DNA of 64,000 bases from Heterocephalus glaber (lineage: Eukaryota > Chordata > Mammalia > Rodentia > Bathyergidae), in contig NW_004624781.1 in the NCBI RefSeq assembly GCF_000247695.1, positions 7,261,372 through 7,325,371 on the forward strand, in the 5' to 3' direction. The notes below the pieces were generated by a model. That model had not been told where the DNA came from, searched no databases, and saw only the letters and a list, made by a program, of their open reading frames with translations. The first letter of the stretch is position 1. Every line of letters starts with the position of its first letter. A program made the position numbers and the translations under genes. This document shows, in pieces, positions 42,601 through 51,845 of the stretch.

Positions 42601-45193
42601 AGAGCCCTCCGTAGAGAACCACTAACTCATGGTCTCAGCACCCAGTTCCGTTTCCCTGCGTGCAAGATGGGATTGATCATAGCAGCCCCATCTCCCTCCA
42701 AGAGCTTTGTGAGAAGCAGAGCTGCAGATACGCAAGTCCCTCGGACACTGCAGAGAGGTGACATTGAGGCACCCCGTGTGGGACGTGAACTTGCATCTTA
42801 ACATCCGCACCATTTCCTCCTCAGCCCCCAATGAGAATCCCTGCAACCCAACCCCTGAGAGCTACCTTATCCGGCTGCCCCATGACTGCTTCCAGAATGC
42901 CACCAACTCCTTCTACTATGACGTGGGCCGCTGTCCCATCAAGACCTGTGCAGGGCAGCAGGATAATGGGATCAGGTGCCGGGATGCCGTGGAGAACTGC
43001 TGTGGCATCTCCAAAACGGAGGAGAAGGAGATCCAGTGCAGTGGGTACACGCTGCCCACCAAGGTGGCCAAAGAGTGCAGCTGCCAGCGGTGTACAGAGA
43101 CACGGAGCATCGTCCGGGGCCGAGTCAGCGCGGCAGACACCGGGGAGCCCATGCGCTTCGGCCACGTGTACATGGGGGGTAACCGTGTGAGCATGACGGG
43201 CTACAAGGGCACTTTCACCCTCCATGTCCCCCAGGACACTGAGAGGCTGGTACTGACCTTCGTGGACAGGCTACAGAAATTTGTCAACACCACCAAGGTC
43301 CTGCCCTTCCACAGGAAGGGGAGTGCGGTGTTCCACGAGATCAAGATGCTTCGGCGGAAGGAGCCCGTCACTCTGCACGCCATGGAGACCAACGTCATCC
43401 CCCTGGGAGAGGTGGCTGGCGAAGACCCCATGGCTGAACTAGAGATCCCATCTGGGAGTTTCTACAGGCAGAATGGAGAGCCCTACACAGGAAAAGTGAA
43501 GGCCAGTGTGACCTTCCTGGATCCCAGAGATATTGCCACGGCCACTGCCACCCAGAGTGACCTGAACTTCATCAGTGATGAAGGAGACACCTTCCCCCTG
43601 CGGACGTATGGGATGTTCTCTGTGGACTTCAGAGATGAGGCCAGCTTAGAGCCACTGAATGCTGGCAAGGTCAAGGTCCACCTCGACTCCACCCAGGTCA
43701 AAATGCCGGAACACGTGCCCGCGATGAAACTCTGGTCACTCAACCCCGACACGGGGCTGTGGGAGGAAGAAGGCGATTTCAAATTTGAAAGGCAAAGGAG
43801 GACCAAAAGGGAAGACAGGACCTTCCTGGTGGGTAACCTGGAGATCCGAGAGAGGAGGCTCTTTAACCTGGATGTCCCCGAGAGCAGGAGGTGCTTTATC
43901 AAGGTGAGGGCCTACCGGAGTGAGAGGTTCCTGCCCAGTGAGCAAATCCAGGGCGTCGTGGTCTCTGTGATCAACCTGGAGCCCAGAACTGGCTTCTCGT
44001 CCAACCCTCGGGCCTGGGGCCGCTTTGACAGTGTCCTCACAGGGCCCAGTGGGGCCTGTGTGCCTGCTTTCTGTGACGACCAGGCCCCTGATGCCTACTC
44101 CGCCTATGTCCTGGCAACCCTGAGTGGGGAGGAGCTGGAAGCAGTGGAATCTTCTCCGAAATTCAACCCCAATGCAATTGGTGTCCCTCAGCCCTACCTC
44201 AACAAACTCAAGTACCGTCGCACAGACCACGAGGACCCCCGGGTTAAAAAGACAGCCTTCCAGATCAGCATGGCCAAGCCAAGGCCCAACTCAGCCGAAG
44301 AGAGCAATGGGCCCATCTACGCCTTTGAGAACCTTCGGGCCTGTGAGGAGGCACCTCCCAGTGCGGCCCACTTCCGGTTCTACCAAATTGAGGGGGATCG
44401 GTATGATTATAACACAGTTCCTTTTAATGAAGATGACCCCATGAGCTGGACTGAAGACTACCTGGCATGGTGGCCCAAGCCCATGGAGTTCAGGGCCTGC
44501 TACATCAAAGTGAAGGTCGTGGGGCCATTGGAGGTGAATGTGCGATCCCGCAACATGGGGGGCACCCACCGGCGGACAGTGGGGAAGCTCTATGGGATCC
44601 GGGATGTGAAGAGCACTCGAGACAGGGACCAGCCCAATGTCTCAGCCGCATGTCTCGAGTTCAAGTGCAGTGGGATGCTTTACGACCAGGACCGTGTGGA
44701 CCGCACACTGGTGAAAGTCATTCCCCAGGGCAGCTGCCGTCGAGCCAGCGTGAACTCCATGCTGCACGAGTATCTGGTCAACCACCTCCCACTGGCAGTC
44801 AACAATGACACCAGCGAGTACACCATGCTGGCACCCCTGGACCCGCTGGGCCACAACTATGGCATCTACACAGTCACAGACCAGGACCCTCGCACAGCCA
44901 AGGAGATTGCCCTTGGCCGGTGCTTTGATGGCACCTCTGATGGTTCCTCCAGAATCATGAAGAGCAATGTGGGTGTGGCCCTCACCTTTACCTGTGCAGA
45001 GAGGCAGGTGGGCCACCAGAGTGCTTTCCAGTACCTCCAAAGCACCCCAGCCTGGGCCCCTGCTGCAGGCACCCTGCAAGGAAGAGCCCCCTCCAGGCGG
45101 CAGCAGCGGGCAAGCAGGAGTGGCCAGCGCCGGCAAGGAGGGGGCCCCTCGATGAGACTTCCTGTGGTTGCTCAACAGCCTCTGAGTAACTGA
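33596..45193 (+). CDS. CILP: CILP, complete gene (join of 8 coding exons): cartilage intermediate layer protein 1
   Basis: Joining 33596-33656, 35567-35659, 36471-36740, 37574-37753, 38134-38448, 39125-39233, 39710-39867 and 42825-45193 gives 3555 nt, an intact 1184-residue protein ending in TGA. Visible in order: signal peptide (about 1-21), Mucin2-type WxxW domain (about 56-140; WTAW at 56-59), thrombospondin type 1 repeat (about 150-201), carboxypeptidase-regulatory-like beta-sandwich (about 226-300), Ig C2-like domain (about 309-395; C329/C330, W343, C376), a Cys-rich part, a second regulatory-like beta-sandwich, and the large C-terminal half that follows a furin-type RRTKR site at 720-724. 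The family is a secreted glycoprotein of the cartilage interterritorial matrix, cleaved into an N-terminal part (reported to bind TGF-beta1 and antagonise IGF-1) and a C-terminal part related to porcine NTPPHase. Paralogue CILP2 is less likely: length and near-identity to remembered CILP1 sequence favour CILP1. Introns are 1374, 1910, 811, 833, 380, 676, 476 and 2957 nt. Confidence 0.97.
33806..33998 (-). repeat. B1-dID SINE in CILP intron 2
   Basis: T18 head, ID half ending gagctatatctcgtccc, B1 half with tgagacagggcccgctaac. Confidence 0.8.
34600..34725. promoter_or_regulatory. CILP: Candidate intronic regulatory element in CILP intron 2 (homeodomain-site cluster)
   Basis: Five TAAT/ATTA-type cores in about 115 nt: GATTAA 34605-34610, GATTAG 34635-34640, GATTAA 34645-34650, AATTAA 34669-34674 and the palindromic GTTAATT(G) 34713-34720. 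The stretch is non-repetitive. Inference only. Confidence 0.35.
34985..35490 (-). repeat. MIR-type fragments in CILP intron 2
   Basis: ccccattttacgatgagagaac with gcttgccagaggtcacaatg (35047-35110), and gcatagcagtaagtggcagagtgagg (35421-35450), are antisense MIR core sequences. catgcaccccatgcatgcacc near 35289 is a small tandem duplication. Confidence 0.6.
35567..35659 (+). CDS. CILP: CILP coding exon 3 (residues 21-51)
   Basis: Acceptor CCCTCAG at 35566, donor A|GTGAGT at 35660. It encodes the short linker between signal peptide and WxxW domain, including RQTMLTQ and FAKPAD stretches typical of CILP1. Confidence 0.94.
35937..36148 (-). repeat. B1-dID SINE in CILP intron 3
   Basis: gtactagggattgattgaatg, gagctatatccccagtcc, linker, then B1 half ending aataccacacctaac. 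Confidence 0.78.
36471..36740 (+). CDS. CILP: CILP coding exon 4 (residues 52-141): WxxW domain
   Basis: Acceptor TCCTTCAG at 36470, donor CAG|GTGAGT at 36741. One exon codes the whole Mucin2_WxxW-type domain: WTAW at the front, [11 protein letters not shown] in the middle, [11 protein letters not shown] and RFLC at the end. Two N-glycosylation sequons overlap at N129 (NCS) and N132 (NYT). An upstream AG at 36436 could act as an alternative acceptor but would add 34 nt and shift the frame. Confidence 0.96.
36880..37190 (+). repeat. MIR-type fragment(s) in CILP intron 4
   Basis: cttagcctcagtttctcagttg then gaataagtgaaatcatg fits the MIR 3' half; 37120-37180 (gctgataagtgcggagccagg) looks like a second antisense piece. 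Confidence 0.5.
37574..37753 (+). CDS. CILP: CILP coding exon 5 (residues 142-201): thrombospondin type 1 repeat
   Basis: Acceptor TTTGCAG at 37573, donor CAG|GTACCA at 37754. WGPWSPW (W152, W155, W158) is the tryptophan ladder and C-mannosylation signature of TSP1 repeats, followed by CSAPCG and VQTRTRTC. Cysteine spacing fits a single repeat. N160 forms an NCS sequon between the tryptophan ladder and the first Cys pair; in the human protein as I remember it this position is Lys. Confidence 0.95.
38134..38448 (+). CDS. CILP: CILP coding exon 6 (residues 202-306): Cys-rich linker and regulatory-like beta domain
   Basis: Acceptor TACCACAG at 38133, donor GCAG|GTATGA at 38449. The first quarter is Cys-rich (CDLACP, ECDACMC). 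The rest, starting [10 protein letters not shown] with YLLTKTP and [12 protein letters not shown], has the strand pattern of carboxypeptidase-regulatory-like domains. Confidence 0.94.
39125..39233 (+). CDS. CILP: CILP coding exon 7 (residues 307-342): first half of Ig C2-like domain
   Basis: Acceptor GTCCCAG at 39124, donor TG|GTGCGT at 39234, which splits the codon for the core Ig tryptophan W343. Contains [12 protein letters not shown], the B-strand cysteine motif of an Ig fold. Confidence 0.94.
39445..39600 (-). repeat. MIR in CILP intron 7
   Basis: gccattttatagacccggaagcgg, aaggattcacagccatctaagtgg and ggggctgggacttagaacc follow antisense MIR. Confidence 0.7.
39710..39867 (+). CDS. CILP: CILP coding exon 8 (residues 343-395): second half of Ig C2-like domain
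   Basis: Acceptor CTCGCAG at 39709, donor ACAG|GTGAGC at 39868. [20 protein letters not shown] holds the D/E-x-G-x-Y-x-C F-strand signature with C376, pairing with C329/330 from the previous exon. Confidence 0.94.
40317..40535 (+). repeat. ID (40317-40396) and B1 (40413-40535) inserted at the same target site, CILP intron 8
   Basis: AAAGATGCCTGGGTAG occurs at 40301-40316 and 40397-40412, and AAAGATGCCTGGGT again at 40540-40553. Three copies of one target bracket two elements. Confidence 0.92.
40609..40693 (+). repeat. ID SINE, CILP intron 8
   Basis: agagtgggcaggag before and agaatgggcaggaa after; the anticodon-arm region is altered (gccatattccttgaaacc). Confidence 0.9.
40814..41012 (+). repeat. 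B1-dID SINE, CILP intron 8
   Basis: B1 half to gcaagactctatccc, then ggcaggggatgtagctcagtg and a short box-B half with a C-rich end. Confidence 0.82.
41200..41232 (-). pseudogene. Truncated U6 snRNA retrocopy (first 33 nt only)
   Basis: Read on the minus strand it gives the U6 5' end from GTGCTCGCTTC to ACTAAAATTG, with one mismatch in CTTCRGCAG, then stops. The flanks aactggcctaaac (41188-41200) and aattagcctaaac (41233-41245) match at 11 of 13 positions, an imperfect target-site duplication. It lies in CILP intron 8. No poly(A) is seen. Confidence 0.75.
41450..41596 (-). repeat. B1 SINE with duplication, CILP intron 8
   Basis: T-rich head to gccactacacctggct. Confidence 0.83.
41727..41975 (+). 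repeat. B1 split by an ID insertion (41838-41928), CILP intron 8
   Basis: B1 breaks at gccatccta and resumes with agcctggattacatagc. The ID copy ends in a G13 run (41914-41926) in place of its A tail. Confidence 0.82.
41978..42063 (+). repeat. ID SINE, CILP intron 8
   Basis: Box A reads ggggatttagcacagtgg; box B gttcaatacccc. Confidence 0.88.
42065..42824 (+). other. 3' part of CILP intron 8
   Basis: Largely unique; 42640-42720 (cagttccgtttccctgcgtgcaag, gggattgatcatagcag) is probably a MIR piece. A polypyrimidine acceptor precedes exon 9. Confidence 0.5.
42825..45193 (+). CDS. CILP: CILP terminal coding exon 9 (residues 396-1184)
   Basis: Acceptor CCTCCTCAG at 42824; the exon then runs open for 2369 nt to TGA at 45191. 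It codes two thirds of the protein: a Cys-rich segment ([12 protein letters not shown] with sequon N420; [16 protein letters not shown]), a regulatory-like beta-sandwich ([14 protein letters not shown] to [12 protein letters not shown]), the furin-type site and the whole C-terminal half, ending in a basic, Ser/Arg/Gln-rich tail. Long open frames on the opposite strand here are shadows. Confidence 0.97.
43796..43810 (+). other. CILP: Predicted furin-type processing site RRTKR (residues 720-724) in CILP
   Basis: The codons read Arg-Arg-Thr-Lys-Arg followed by Glu-Asp. R-x-K-R fits the proprotein convertase consensus and coincides in position with the known CILP cleavage that separates mature CILP-1 from the NTPPHase-related C-terminal product. 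Confidence 0.85.
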
Positions 45194-45358
45194 GTCTGTG
45201 GTTCTTCACACTCCTCTGCACCTCCTGCGACAGCGTGACTGATGCACGCGCTGTCACTCGGTTAATTTAAACACATCTGTTTTGGTGCAGTTTGCTTGTT
45301 TGTTTCTTCCTGTTTTTGTCCCATGATACCAACTGGCACACAGTCCCCAGAATGACCA

Positions 45359-45364
45359 AATAAA
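45359..45364 (+). promoter_or_regulatory. CILP: Proximal polyadenylation signal AATAAA of CILP
   Basis: Canonical hexamer about 165 nt after the stop codon. Use of this site would give a short 3' UTR isoform. Confidence 0.55.
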
Positions 45365-45848
45365 GCCCTTTCGTGCTTTTTGAAAAACAGAAACACAAGA
45401 AATTGGCTACTGGTAAACTCTGCAGCTGAGTTCTTCATTTAGTGCTACGAATGCAAATGTACTTCCCATTCTTTGTGTATGGTTTTGCCCACCTCTGTAA
45501 TAATGATAATCTGATTCTAAAGATGAAATAACTGATATAAACCATAGTTCTTGGTCCTGCTCCTTGGGATGTAAACAAAGCCTTATCACAGCTGATACAT
45601 ATAAATGGTGGTGAAATAAACAATATTTTTACTTGAAATGTAAATAACTTATTTTGTTGGCTGAAATTTGGAACCCTGGTGTACATTTAAAGTGAGGCTA
45701 TTGAATATAGGGTAATCTTTGTTTCTCTTCCAAGTCTGGAGAGAGCATCTCCCACTATCCACGGTTACACCAGGTTGCTAACTGTATGATTCCCTTTATA
45801 TTTGCTTTTACTCTTTCTGGAAGCCCAGTGTGGCCCAGTGCGCATGTC

Positions 45849-45854
45849 AATAAA
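45849..45854 (+). promoter_or_regulatory. CILP: Distal polyadenylation signal AATAAA of CILP
   Basis: Canonical hexamer followed by a T/GT-rich stretch (about 45865-45900) that could serve as the downstream element. Preferred as the main 3' end because of UTR length. Confidence 0.6.
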
Positions 45855-45870
45855 TGCACATTCTGTACTT

Positions 45871-46375
45871 GGATTTTGAAGTCACTGTCCTGTCTTTTAA
45901 CCATTGAAGTGAGCCAGCTGCTCAGGTGAGCACAGGAGCTTGGAGAACAGTCACAAGGTGGTGTGAGGCCCAGCGTCTCTTAAGTTACAGGGCTGGGCAA
46001 GTAGACACACACTCCAGGAGTCAAGTTTGTTCTCATGGATAATATTTTCCATTTGCAAGGGAGAGCAGATATCCCTGGAGTTGTGAACATGTTCTGGGCT
46101 CCTGAGCAAAACTAAGAATATGTCCTGATTTTTGTCTTTCTTTCCAATACTGTGGAGCTTTTACATAGCTTGACCCAGGGTCTGGCAAGCTGGCTAAGTG
46201 GTCCTTTGGCAGCCTCCTCCTGCCTGTTGCCTTCTCCAGCTGGGCTGGCTGACCTTACTCCCCAGTGATGATCTTCTAAACACACTCAGCTTTTCTCTAG
46301 GGAAAAACAAATGCCCTGATTCCTGGAGTAAAACAACTGGCCAAATGGGCAGGATTTTGTTTTTGGAAGAGGTAT
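45871..46375. other. Immediate 3' flank of CILP
   Basis: Unique sequence, no gene recognised. Confidence 0.4.
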
Positions 46376-46695
46376 TTGTTTTCTTTGGTACTGTGGATCG
46401 AACTCGGGTCCTTGTGCTTGCGAGGTAGGTGGCGGAACCACTGAACTAAATCCCCAGCCCTGGAAAAGGTATTTGGTTTAAAATAGTAAATCTGACACAG
46501 TGGCAGCAGGTGCCTGTAATCCTAGCACTTTAGGAGGCTGAGGCAGGAGGATTGCAAGTTTAAGCCCAGCCTGAGCAACTTAGTGACAACGTAGCAAGAC
46601 CCTGTCCAAAAATAAAGAATAAAAAGAACTGAGAATGTAGTTCACTAGGAACGCCCTGGGTTCAATCTGTAGCACCAAAAAGTAAAATAAATAAA
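46376..46695. repeat. ID antisense (46376-46459) and B1-dID sense (46489-46695)
   Basis: The ID is flanked by ggaagaggtatttg and ggaaaaggtatttgg. The dimer's ID half is degenerate (tgagaatgtagttcacta). Confidence 0.85.
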
Positions 46696-46699
46696 ATTA

Positions 46700-47995
46700 T
46701 ATAATAAATTAGAGGCCAGTTGTGGTATGAGAACAATTTTGGAGGGGGCTGGGAAGGGGGAAAGGTGCACTCACTGCCCGTCTCCCAACCCCTCCAGCAT
46801 TGTCAGGAAAGGGGCCTGGGGAGGAGAGGCCCTTGTGTACAATCAAGACAAAAGCTTTCCCTAATCCATGGCCACCTCTGGCCTGTGCTGGATTTGTCCT
46901 CTTAGATAAGCACCAGCTGTGCTCCTGGGGGTGCAGTGTATAGCCAGTTAGAAACTTATCGGGCTGAGCACCTCATCTTCATGGCTTCTGAGAAGGTGAA
47001 CATACCCAGGGCTGAGGCCTAGTGGCCTTTTGATTGCAGCTCGACCCACTTCGTCCCTTCTGCTCCCAGGAAACAGCTCTCACTGACAGCTGGGCCATGG
47101 GTGGTCCCGACTGCCATGGCCAAAGGGTTGGTGTTCAGGAGCCCAAGGGCATGTGCTCTGGCCTGACCACTAGGCCCTTGCCATGGGAGGTGCTGGGAAG
47201 GTGGCCCCCAGTGCACGTCCTTCCCTTGCTGTCCTCAAATGAGGGCCTGGATAAAGGAACTCCGGCAGGCAGCAGCTAGCACCTGACTCATTTCTTTATT
47301 CACCATACATCTCTCCAATGCCTACTAGACATCAGGCCGGGTGTGCAAGCAACAGACCTTGATGAGACAGGATAAAACCTAATATGGTTGAGTTGAGCCA
47401 GTGACACCCAGTTTCTAAGCATCTTGCTTTCAAAGCCAGATGTGCTACTTGCCAGCTGTGTAACTTTCCTTCAGACCTCAAGTTCCTTATCTATAAATGG
47501 AGGGGCTGGTTCTAGATTCTACTCTAGACCTCTAAAGTCCTGATGGGGGTTTGCAGTGAGGTGATGGCCACAGTTCCCAGGATGCCTTGAGTGCACAGGA
47601 TCACTGCTGGTTCTAGAGTTGTTCTCTTCCTCCTGCTGGATCAAGCCCTCTGCAAAGCCCTAGGGTTCAGTCTCAGCCCCCTGTCCAGGGACTGACCCCT
47701 CATTACTGTGAGCTCTAGCAAGCTGGACACCGATGTCAGGGAGGGAAAGCACAGGCAGGAAGCTAGGGGAGGATGCTTATATACAGGGATTTTCCAGACA
47801 ATACTCTCCAGAATTTGGAAAGCTCAAGCAGCTGGAGTGATAGAGGAAAAAGTCACCCAGATATCTGGACAAGATCTGAGCCTGGAAGGATTGAGAGGAC
47901 TTAAGCAAAATTGGAGGCAGCACAAGGAGATGGGTGTGGCTTCTTGCAGACAGACTGGTTAGAGCCAAGGAGTAGAGGTGGGGACTGCACCCTGG
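46700..47995. other. Intergenic, no gene recognised
   Basis: Unique; 47435-47515 (acttgccagctgtgtaactttcc, cttatctataaatgg) is a MIR fragment on the + strand. Confidence 0.45.
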
Positions 47996-47999
47996 AAGG

Positions 48000-48220
48000 T
48001 TTTTGTTTGTAGCACTGGGGACTGAACCCCAGTGCACTGAGCTACATGTCCAGCTCTTTTATTTTATTTATTTATTTATTTGTTTGTTTGTTTGTTTGTT
48101 TGTTTTTCTTTTGAGACAGTCTTCTTGTAAAATTGTCCAGGCTGGACTCAAAATTGCAATCCTCCTGCCTCAGCCTCTCAGACTGCTGAGATTATAAGCA
48201 GGCAACACCTCACCCAGCCA
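48000..48220 (-). repeat. B1-dID SINE with (TTTA)n(TTTG)n linker
   Basis: ID half to gagctacatgtccagc, tetranucleotide runs 48058-48108, B1 half ending caacacctcacccagcc. Confidence 0.82.
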
Positions 48221-48675
48221 GAAGTCTTGATTACAAGTAACAAGGTTCCAGCTAACTTCAGAAAGGACTGGAACCAGAAACTTCAGAGGCATCAGAATCC
48301 AGGCTATCTCTCCCCTAGTTTTGACTTTCTTATTCCCTCCCATCCTCACTGGTTTCTGCTCTCCCAATCTCATACCCAATCTTGCTCTTCATGCTCCATT
48401 TCTCAGACTGTCTCTGACTTGATTTCTCCCTCTGTTTCTCCTCTTTCTAGGTTCTTCTCTGGCCAGTCTAGGTCTCAGTATCTCCTTCTCACTATGTGGT
48501 CTCTCCTCTCTGTAGGAGCCCTGAGTTCTACCCTCCCTACATCCTCCACACCAAGCTCTTTCTTGGGGATTGAATTTGATTGACCCACTTTGAATTGGGT
48601 CTACACTTCTAATCATCTGTCCACATGTCCATGCCAGGGATGGGCCATAGAGGACAATTCAGTTATGCAGTCAGA
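48221..48675. other. Intergenic, nothing recognised
   Basis: Pyrimidine-rich unique sequence. Confidence 0.35.
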
Positions 48676-48679
48676 TTCC

Positions 48680-48921
48680 TTGGGGGGAAGAGAATCTGGC
48701 TGGTCCACCCTGGTTTTGAACTCATGATCCTCTTGCCTCATCCTCTCAAGTACTGGGATTACAGGCATGTGCAACCACATCCAAACAGAGCTTGCTTTTA
48801 TGATCAGTTTTCTTTTTCCTGTCTCTCAGGAATAGCTGAGCACTCTGTGTAGCTCAGTGGTGGATTGCTCAGCATGCATGAGGCCCTGGGTTCAATCCCC
48901 AGCACCACAAGAAAAGAAAAA
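48680..48921. repeat. Degenerate B1 antisense (48680-48787) and old-type ID sense (48844-48921)
   Basis: The ID reads gtggtggattgctcagcatgcatgaggccctgggttcaatccccagcacc when followed along 48856-48906, the classical rodent ID type and not the local young type. Confidence 0.72.
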
Positions 48922-49001
48922 TTATGGCCATTCTAGTGATTGTGAAGTGTTATTTTATTGTGGTTTTGATTTGCATTTCCCTCATGTTTAGTAATGTTGA
49001 G

Positions 49002-49083
49002 CTTTTTTTTTCTACCAGGGATCGAACTTGGGACCTTGTGCTTGCAGAGGCAGGCGGTGGAACCGCTGAGCTAAATCCCTGGC
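49002..49083 (-). repeat. ID SINE in L1
   Basis: gttgagctttttt before and ccttgagcatctttt after suggest the duplication. Confidence 0.85.
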
Positions 49084-49179
49084 CTCCTTGAGCATCTTTT
49101 TAAAAAGCATCTTTCCCCTGGAAATTGATCATTTCTATGTATTTTTTGAAGGACTGTCTATTCAAATCCCTTGCCCAAG

Positions 49180-49475
49180 TTTGGGCGCAGTGACTCACAC
49201 CTGTCATCCCAGCACTCAGGGAGGCAGAGGCAGGAGGATTGAAAGTTTGAGTCCCACCTGGGCAACTCAGTGAGACTTTATCTCAAGAGAAAAAAATGGC
49301 CAGGGATGTAGCTCAGTGGTTCTGCCACCTGCCTGGCAAGCGCAAGGACCTGAGTTCAAGCCCTGGTACCAAAACAAAAAAAAAAAGAAAGAAAAAAAAA
49401 GAAAAAGGGCTAGGGGTGTAGCTTAGTGGAAAAGAATCCTTGGGTTCAATCTCGCAGTACCACACACACGGACAT
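49180..49475 (+). repeat. B1-dID (49180-49475) split by an ID (49297-49395), in L1
   Basis: B1 half ends tctcaagagaaaaaaatgg; a complete ID follows; the dimer's own ID half resumes at gggctaggggtgtagcttagtgg. Confidence 0.83.
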
Positions 49476-49764
49476 AAATCCTTTACCCATTTAAAAATTT
49501 GAGTATTTTTATTTTTGCGTTCTAAGATTTCTTTCTGTATGATGACTGCTAGGTCCTTAGCAGCACAGGACTTGCAAATATTTTTCCTTTTATGTGTTAT
49601 CTTTTTTACATTCTTAATAGTTTCCTTTGAAGCACAAAAGTTTTTAAATTTTGATGGTGTAATTTGTTATTTCTTTGGTTGCTTATACCTTTGATGCCCA
49701 AGCAACTGTTGCTTAATCCAAGGTCATGAAGATTCACACCTGTTTCATCTTCTACGAGTTTTTG

Positions 49765-49849
49765 GGGGGTTTTTTTTGGTACCGGAGATCGAACTCGGGA
49801 CCTTATGCTTTTGAGGCAGGTGGTGGCACCACTGAGCTAAATCCCTGGC
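49765..49849 (-). repeat. ID SINE in L1
   Basis: G6T8 head, ggtaccggagatcgaactcgg to gagctaaatccc. Confidence 0.88.
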
Positions 49850-50573
49850 AAGTTTTATAGTTTAAACTCTCCCATTTGTCTTTGACACATTTTGACTTGT
49901 ATATTGTATAAGACAAATACTCTGTTTCATCTTTTCGGATGTGGCTATGCAGCTGCCCTGGCCCTATTTGCTGAATAACTGACTCTTCTTTCTGCCTTGA
50001 GTTATCAGGTGTTCCTGAGGAAAATCAACTGTAAATATAGTTTATCTCTGGACTTGCAGTTCTATTCTTTAGCTCTTTATGTCTATTCTTATGACAGCAC
50101 CACGGTTGTGATTACTGTACTTTTGTAGTAAGCTTTGAAATCAAGAAGTACTGTATACACTTTATCCCTATCAATTTTTAGTTAGCCAGAATGTCTTTAT
50201 TTTGTTTTTAGCTTTGAAAAACAGTTTTGTCACCCTCAACTCCAAGACTACTGGCTTTCACTGTTACTATTAAGTAACATCCCATCCATTTTTCTGTCAG
50301 TCTATTTCCTTATAAGAGTATTTCTTGTTGACAGTTTTAAAGGTATTTTGTCTTTTTTGTTATCAAATTTGACTGTAATTAATCTAGGTATTTATTCATT
50401 TTTAATTATCCTGTTTGGTAAACCTTGTGCTTTCTGTACTACAGATCCACATATTATGCATAGACATAAATGTATCTTCCACCAGTTCTAGAAAATTTCT
50501 AGTCCATCCCTTCAAATAGTGCTTCTTCTCCATTTTCCCTACTCTTTTCCTTTGAACTACAATCAGACATATA

Positions 50574-50687
50574 GGGCCGGGGATTTAGCTCAGTGGTTCT
50601 GGCACCTGCCTCGCAATCCCAAGGACCCGAGTTTAATCCCCAGTACCAAAAAAAAAAAAAAAAAAGAAAAGAAAAAAAAGAGTATAT
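50574..50687 (+). repeat. ID SINE with long duplication
   Basis: AACTACAATCAGACATATA (50555-50573) recurs at 50688-50706 with one mismatch. Confidence 0.93.
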
Positions 50688-50709
50688 AACTACAATTAGA
50701 CATATAAAT

Positions 50710-50990
50710 ATCTTTTCATTCCATTCTCCACATCTCTTAACATTTTCCATTTCCCATTTTCTTATTTCTATACTATATTATGATAGCATCTTTAGATCTG
50801 TCATTTAGTCCATTAAATCTCTTTTCAGGTGGTCAAAAATAATTAAGTGTATCCATAATAATTTTAATTTTTAATCCATATGACCAAATCATCATTTAAA
50901 AGAAATTTACAGTAAAGAGACTTAGAGTGAAATTTTGAAGGCCTAGGTTATGAGTAAAGTACATAAACTTTGGTGTTTTGTTGTTCTTAT
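50710..50990. other. AT-rich intergenic, nothing recognised
   Basis: Possibly more distal antisense L1; no confident call. Confidence 0.3.
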
Positions 50991-50991
50991 T

Positions 50992-51124
50992 TTGTTTTTC
51001 CAGGTTTGTGGTTCAGGCTGACTTTGAACTCACTATGTGGCTCAAACTGGCCTTGAACTCATGGCAATCCTCCTGCCTCAGCCTCCCCAGTGCTGGGATT
51101 AAAGGCCTGCTCTACCACACCTAG
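50992..51124 (-). repeat. B1 SINE with duplication
   Basis: ttgtggttcaggctgactttg to ctaccacacctagtt. Confidence 0.83.
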
Positions 51125-51459
51125 TTTAGTACATAAATAATGATTAGCCAATTTGGGAACATTTATTTTGTTGGCTCAGAAATCTTTATGCTTGTGCATA
51201 AATGTTGCTTGAGAGTAGTAAATGATTATAATTGTTACTGAAGCAAATGTCACTTTTATTATCTAATATTAGGATTAATGCAGGTGAGTTGCAAATTGGA
51301 AAAGACTCATAAACTAAGTCCTATTCTCTCTCATCTCTCTTTTTGAGGTTTTCATTTGAAATCAAGCAAGTTCCTCAATACTAAAAGTGTAATGGAGTAG
51401 GATAAATTCTTCAACAAGCTAAATAAGAAGCACGACTAAAAAGGGATTTTTAAAAGGCA

Positions 51460-51625
51460 TAGCTGGGCATGGTGGTGCACGCCAGTAATTCCAGCACTCA
51501 GGAGGCTGAGGCAGGAGGATCCTCATGAGTTTGAAGTCAGTCTGGGATCCATAGTGAATTCAAGACCAGCCTGAACTATACAGCAAGACCCTGTTTCAAC
51601 AAAAGAAACAAGACAAATAAATAAA
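51460..51625 (+). repeat. B1 SINE with duplication
   Basis: gctgggcatggtggtgcacg to ccctgtttcaac, (AAAT)n tail. Confidence 0.88.
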
Positions 51626-51684
51626 TAAAATGAAAGGGATAAAGGGAAAGCCATAAATCACAGTACTACACAGGAATAAAAAGA

Positions 51685-51845
51685 TCTTTATTATTCACTG
51701 AGTACCTACTGTGTACTATGGGCCAAAGAATTATTTCATTTATTCATCACATTAACCTTAGAAGGTCAAAGGCCACCTCACTCTATAGTTAAAATAACAG
51801 GTTTATGAAGTTAAGTAATTCACCAGAAGTCAGCCCTTCTACTCA
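51685..51845 (-). repeat. MIR-type fragment
   Basis: tgagtacctactgtgtactatggg, tttattcatcacattaacc, gaagttaagtaattcaccag. Confidence 0.6.

Larger units (their letters stand above)
45194..45870 (+). other. CILP: CILP 3' UTR
   Basis: A(T)-rich, non-coding sequence downstream of the stop, with two AATAAA signals. The distal one would give a UTR of about 670 nt, in keeping with the human transcript as remembered. The 3' end is inferred from the signal, not from a transcript. Confidence 0.7.
48920..50480 (-). mobile_element. Old L1 LINE, ORF2 C-terminal region, antisense
   Basis: ttgtggttttgatttgcatttccctcatg (48957), aagcacaaaagtttttaaatttt (49630), cccaagcaactgttgcttaatccaagg (49697), tatttgctgaataactgactcttc (49967) and gtagtaagctttgaaatcaag (50125) are the complement of L1 ORF2. 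SINEs interrupt it at 49002, 49180 and 49765. Beyond about 50160 the match weakens. Confidence 0.8.

Noticed and set aside
42758..42824. Extension of the CILP exon 9 frame upstream to an ATG at 42758
   Set aside because: The 67 nt are intron 8 with a polypyrimidine tract and CAG acceptor; the frame from exon 8 joins at 42825 and gives the family length.
43736..44230. 164-codon minus-strand frame
   Set aside because: Same reason: antisense shadow of CILP exon 9.
44642..45175. 177-codon open frame on the minus strand
   Set aside because: Lies fully opposite the constrained CILP exon 9; antisense open frames of this length arise from codon bias of the sense gene. No domain recognised.
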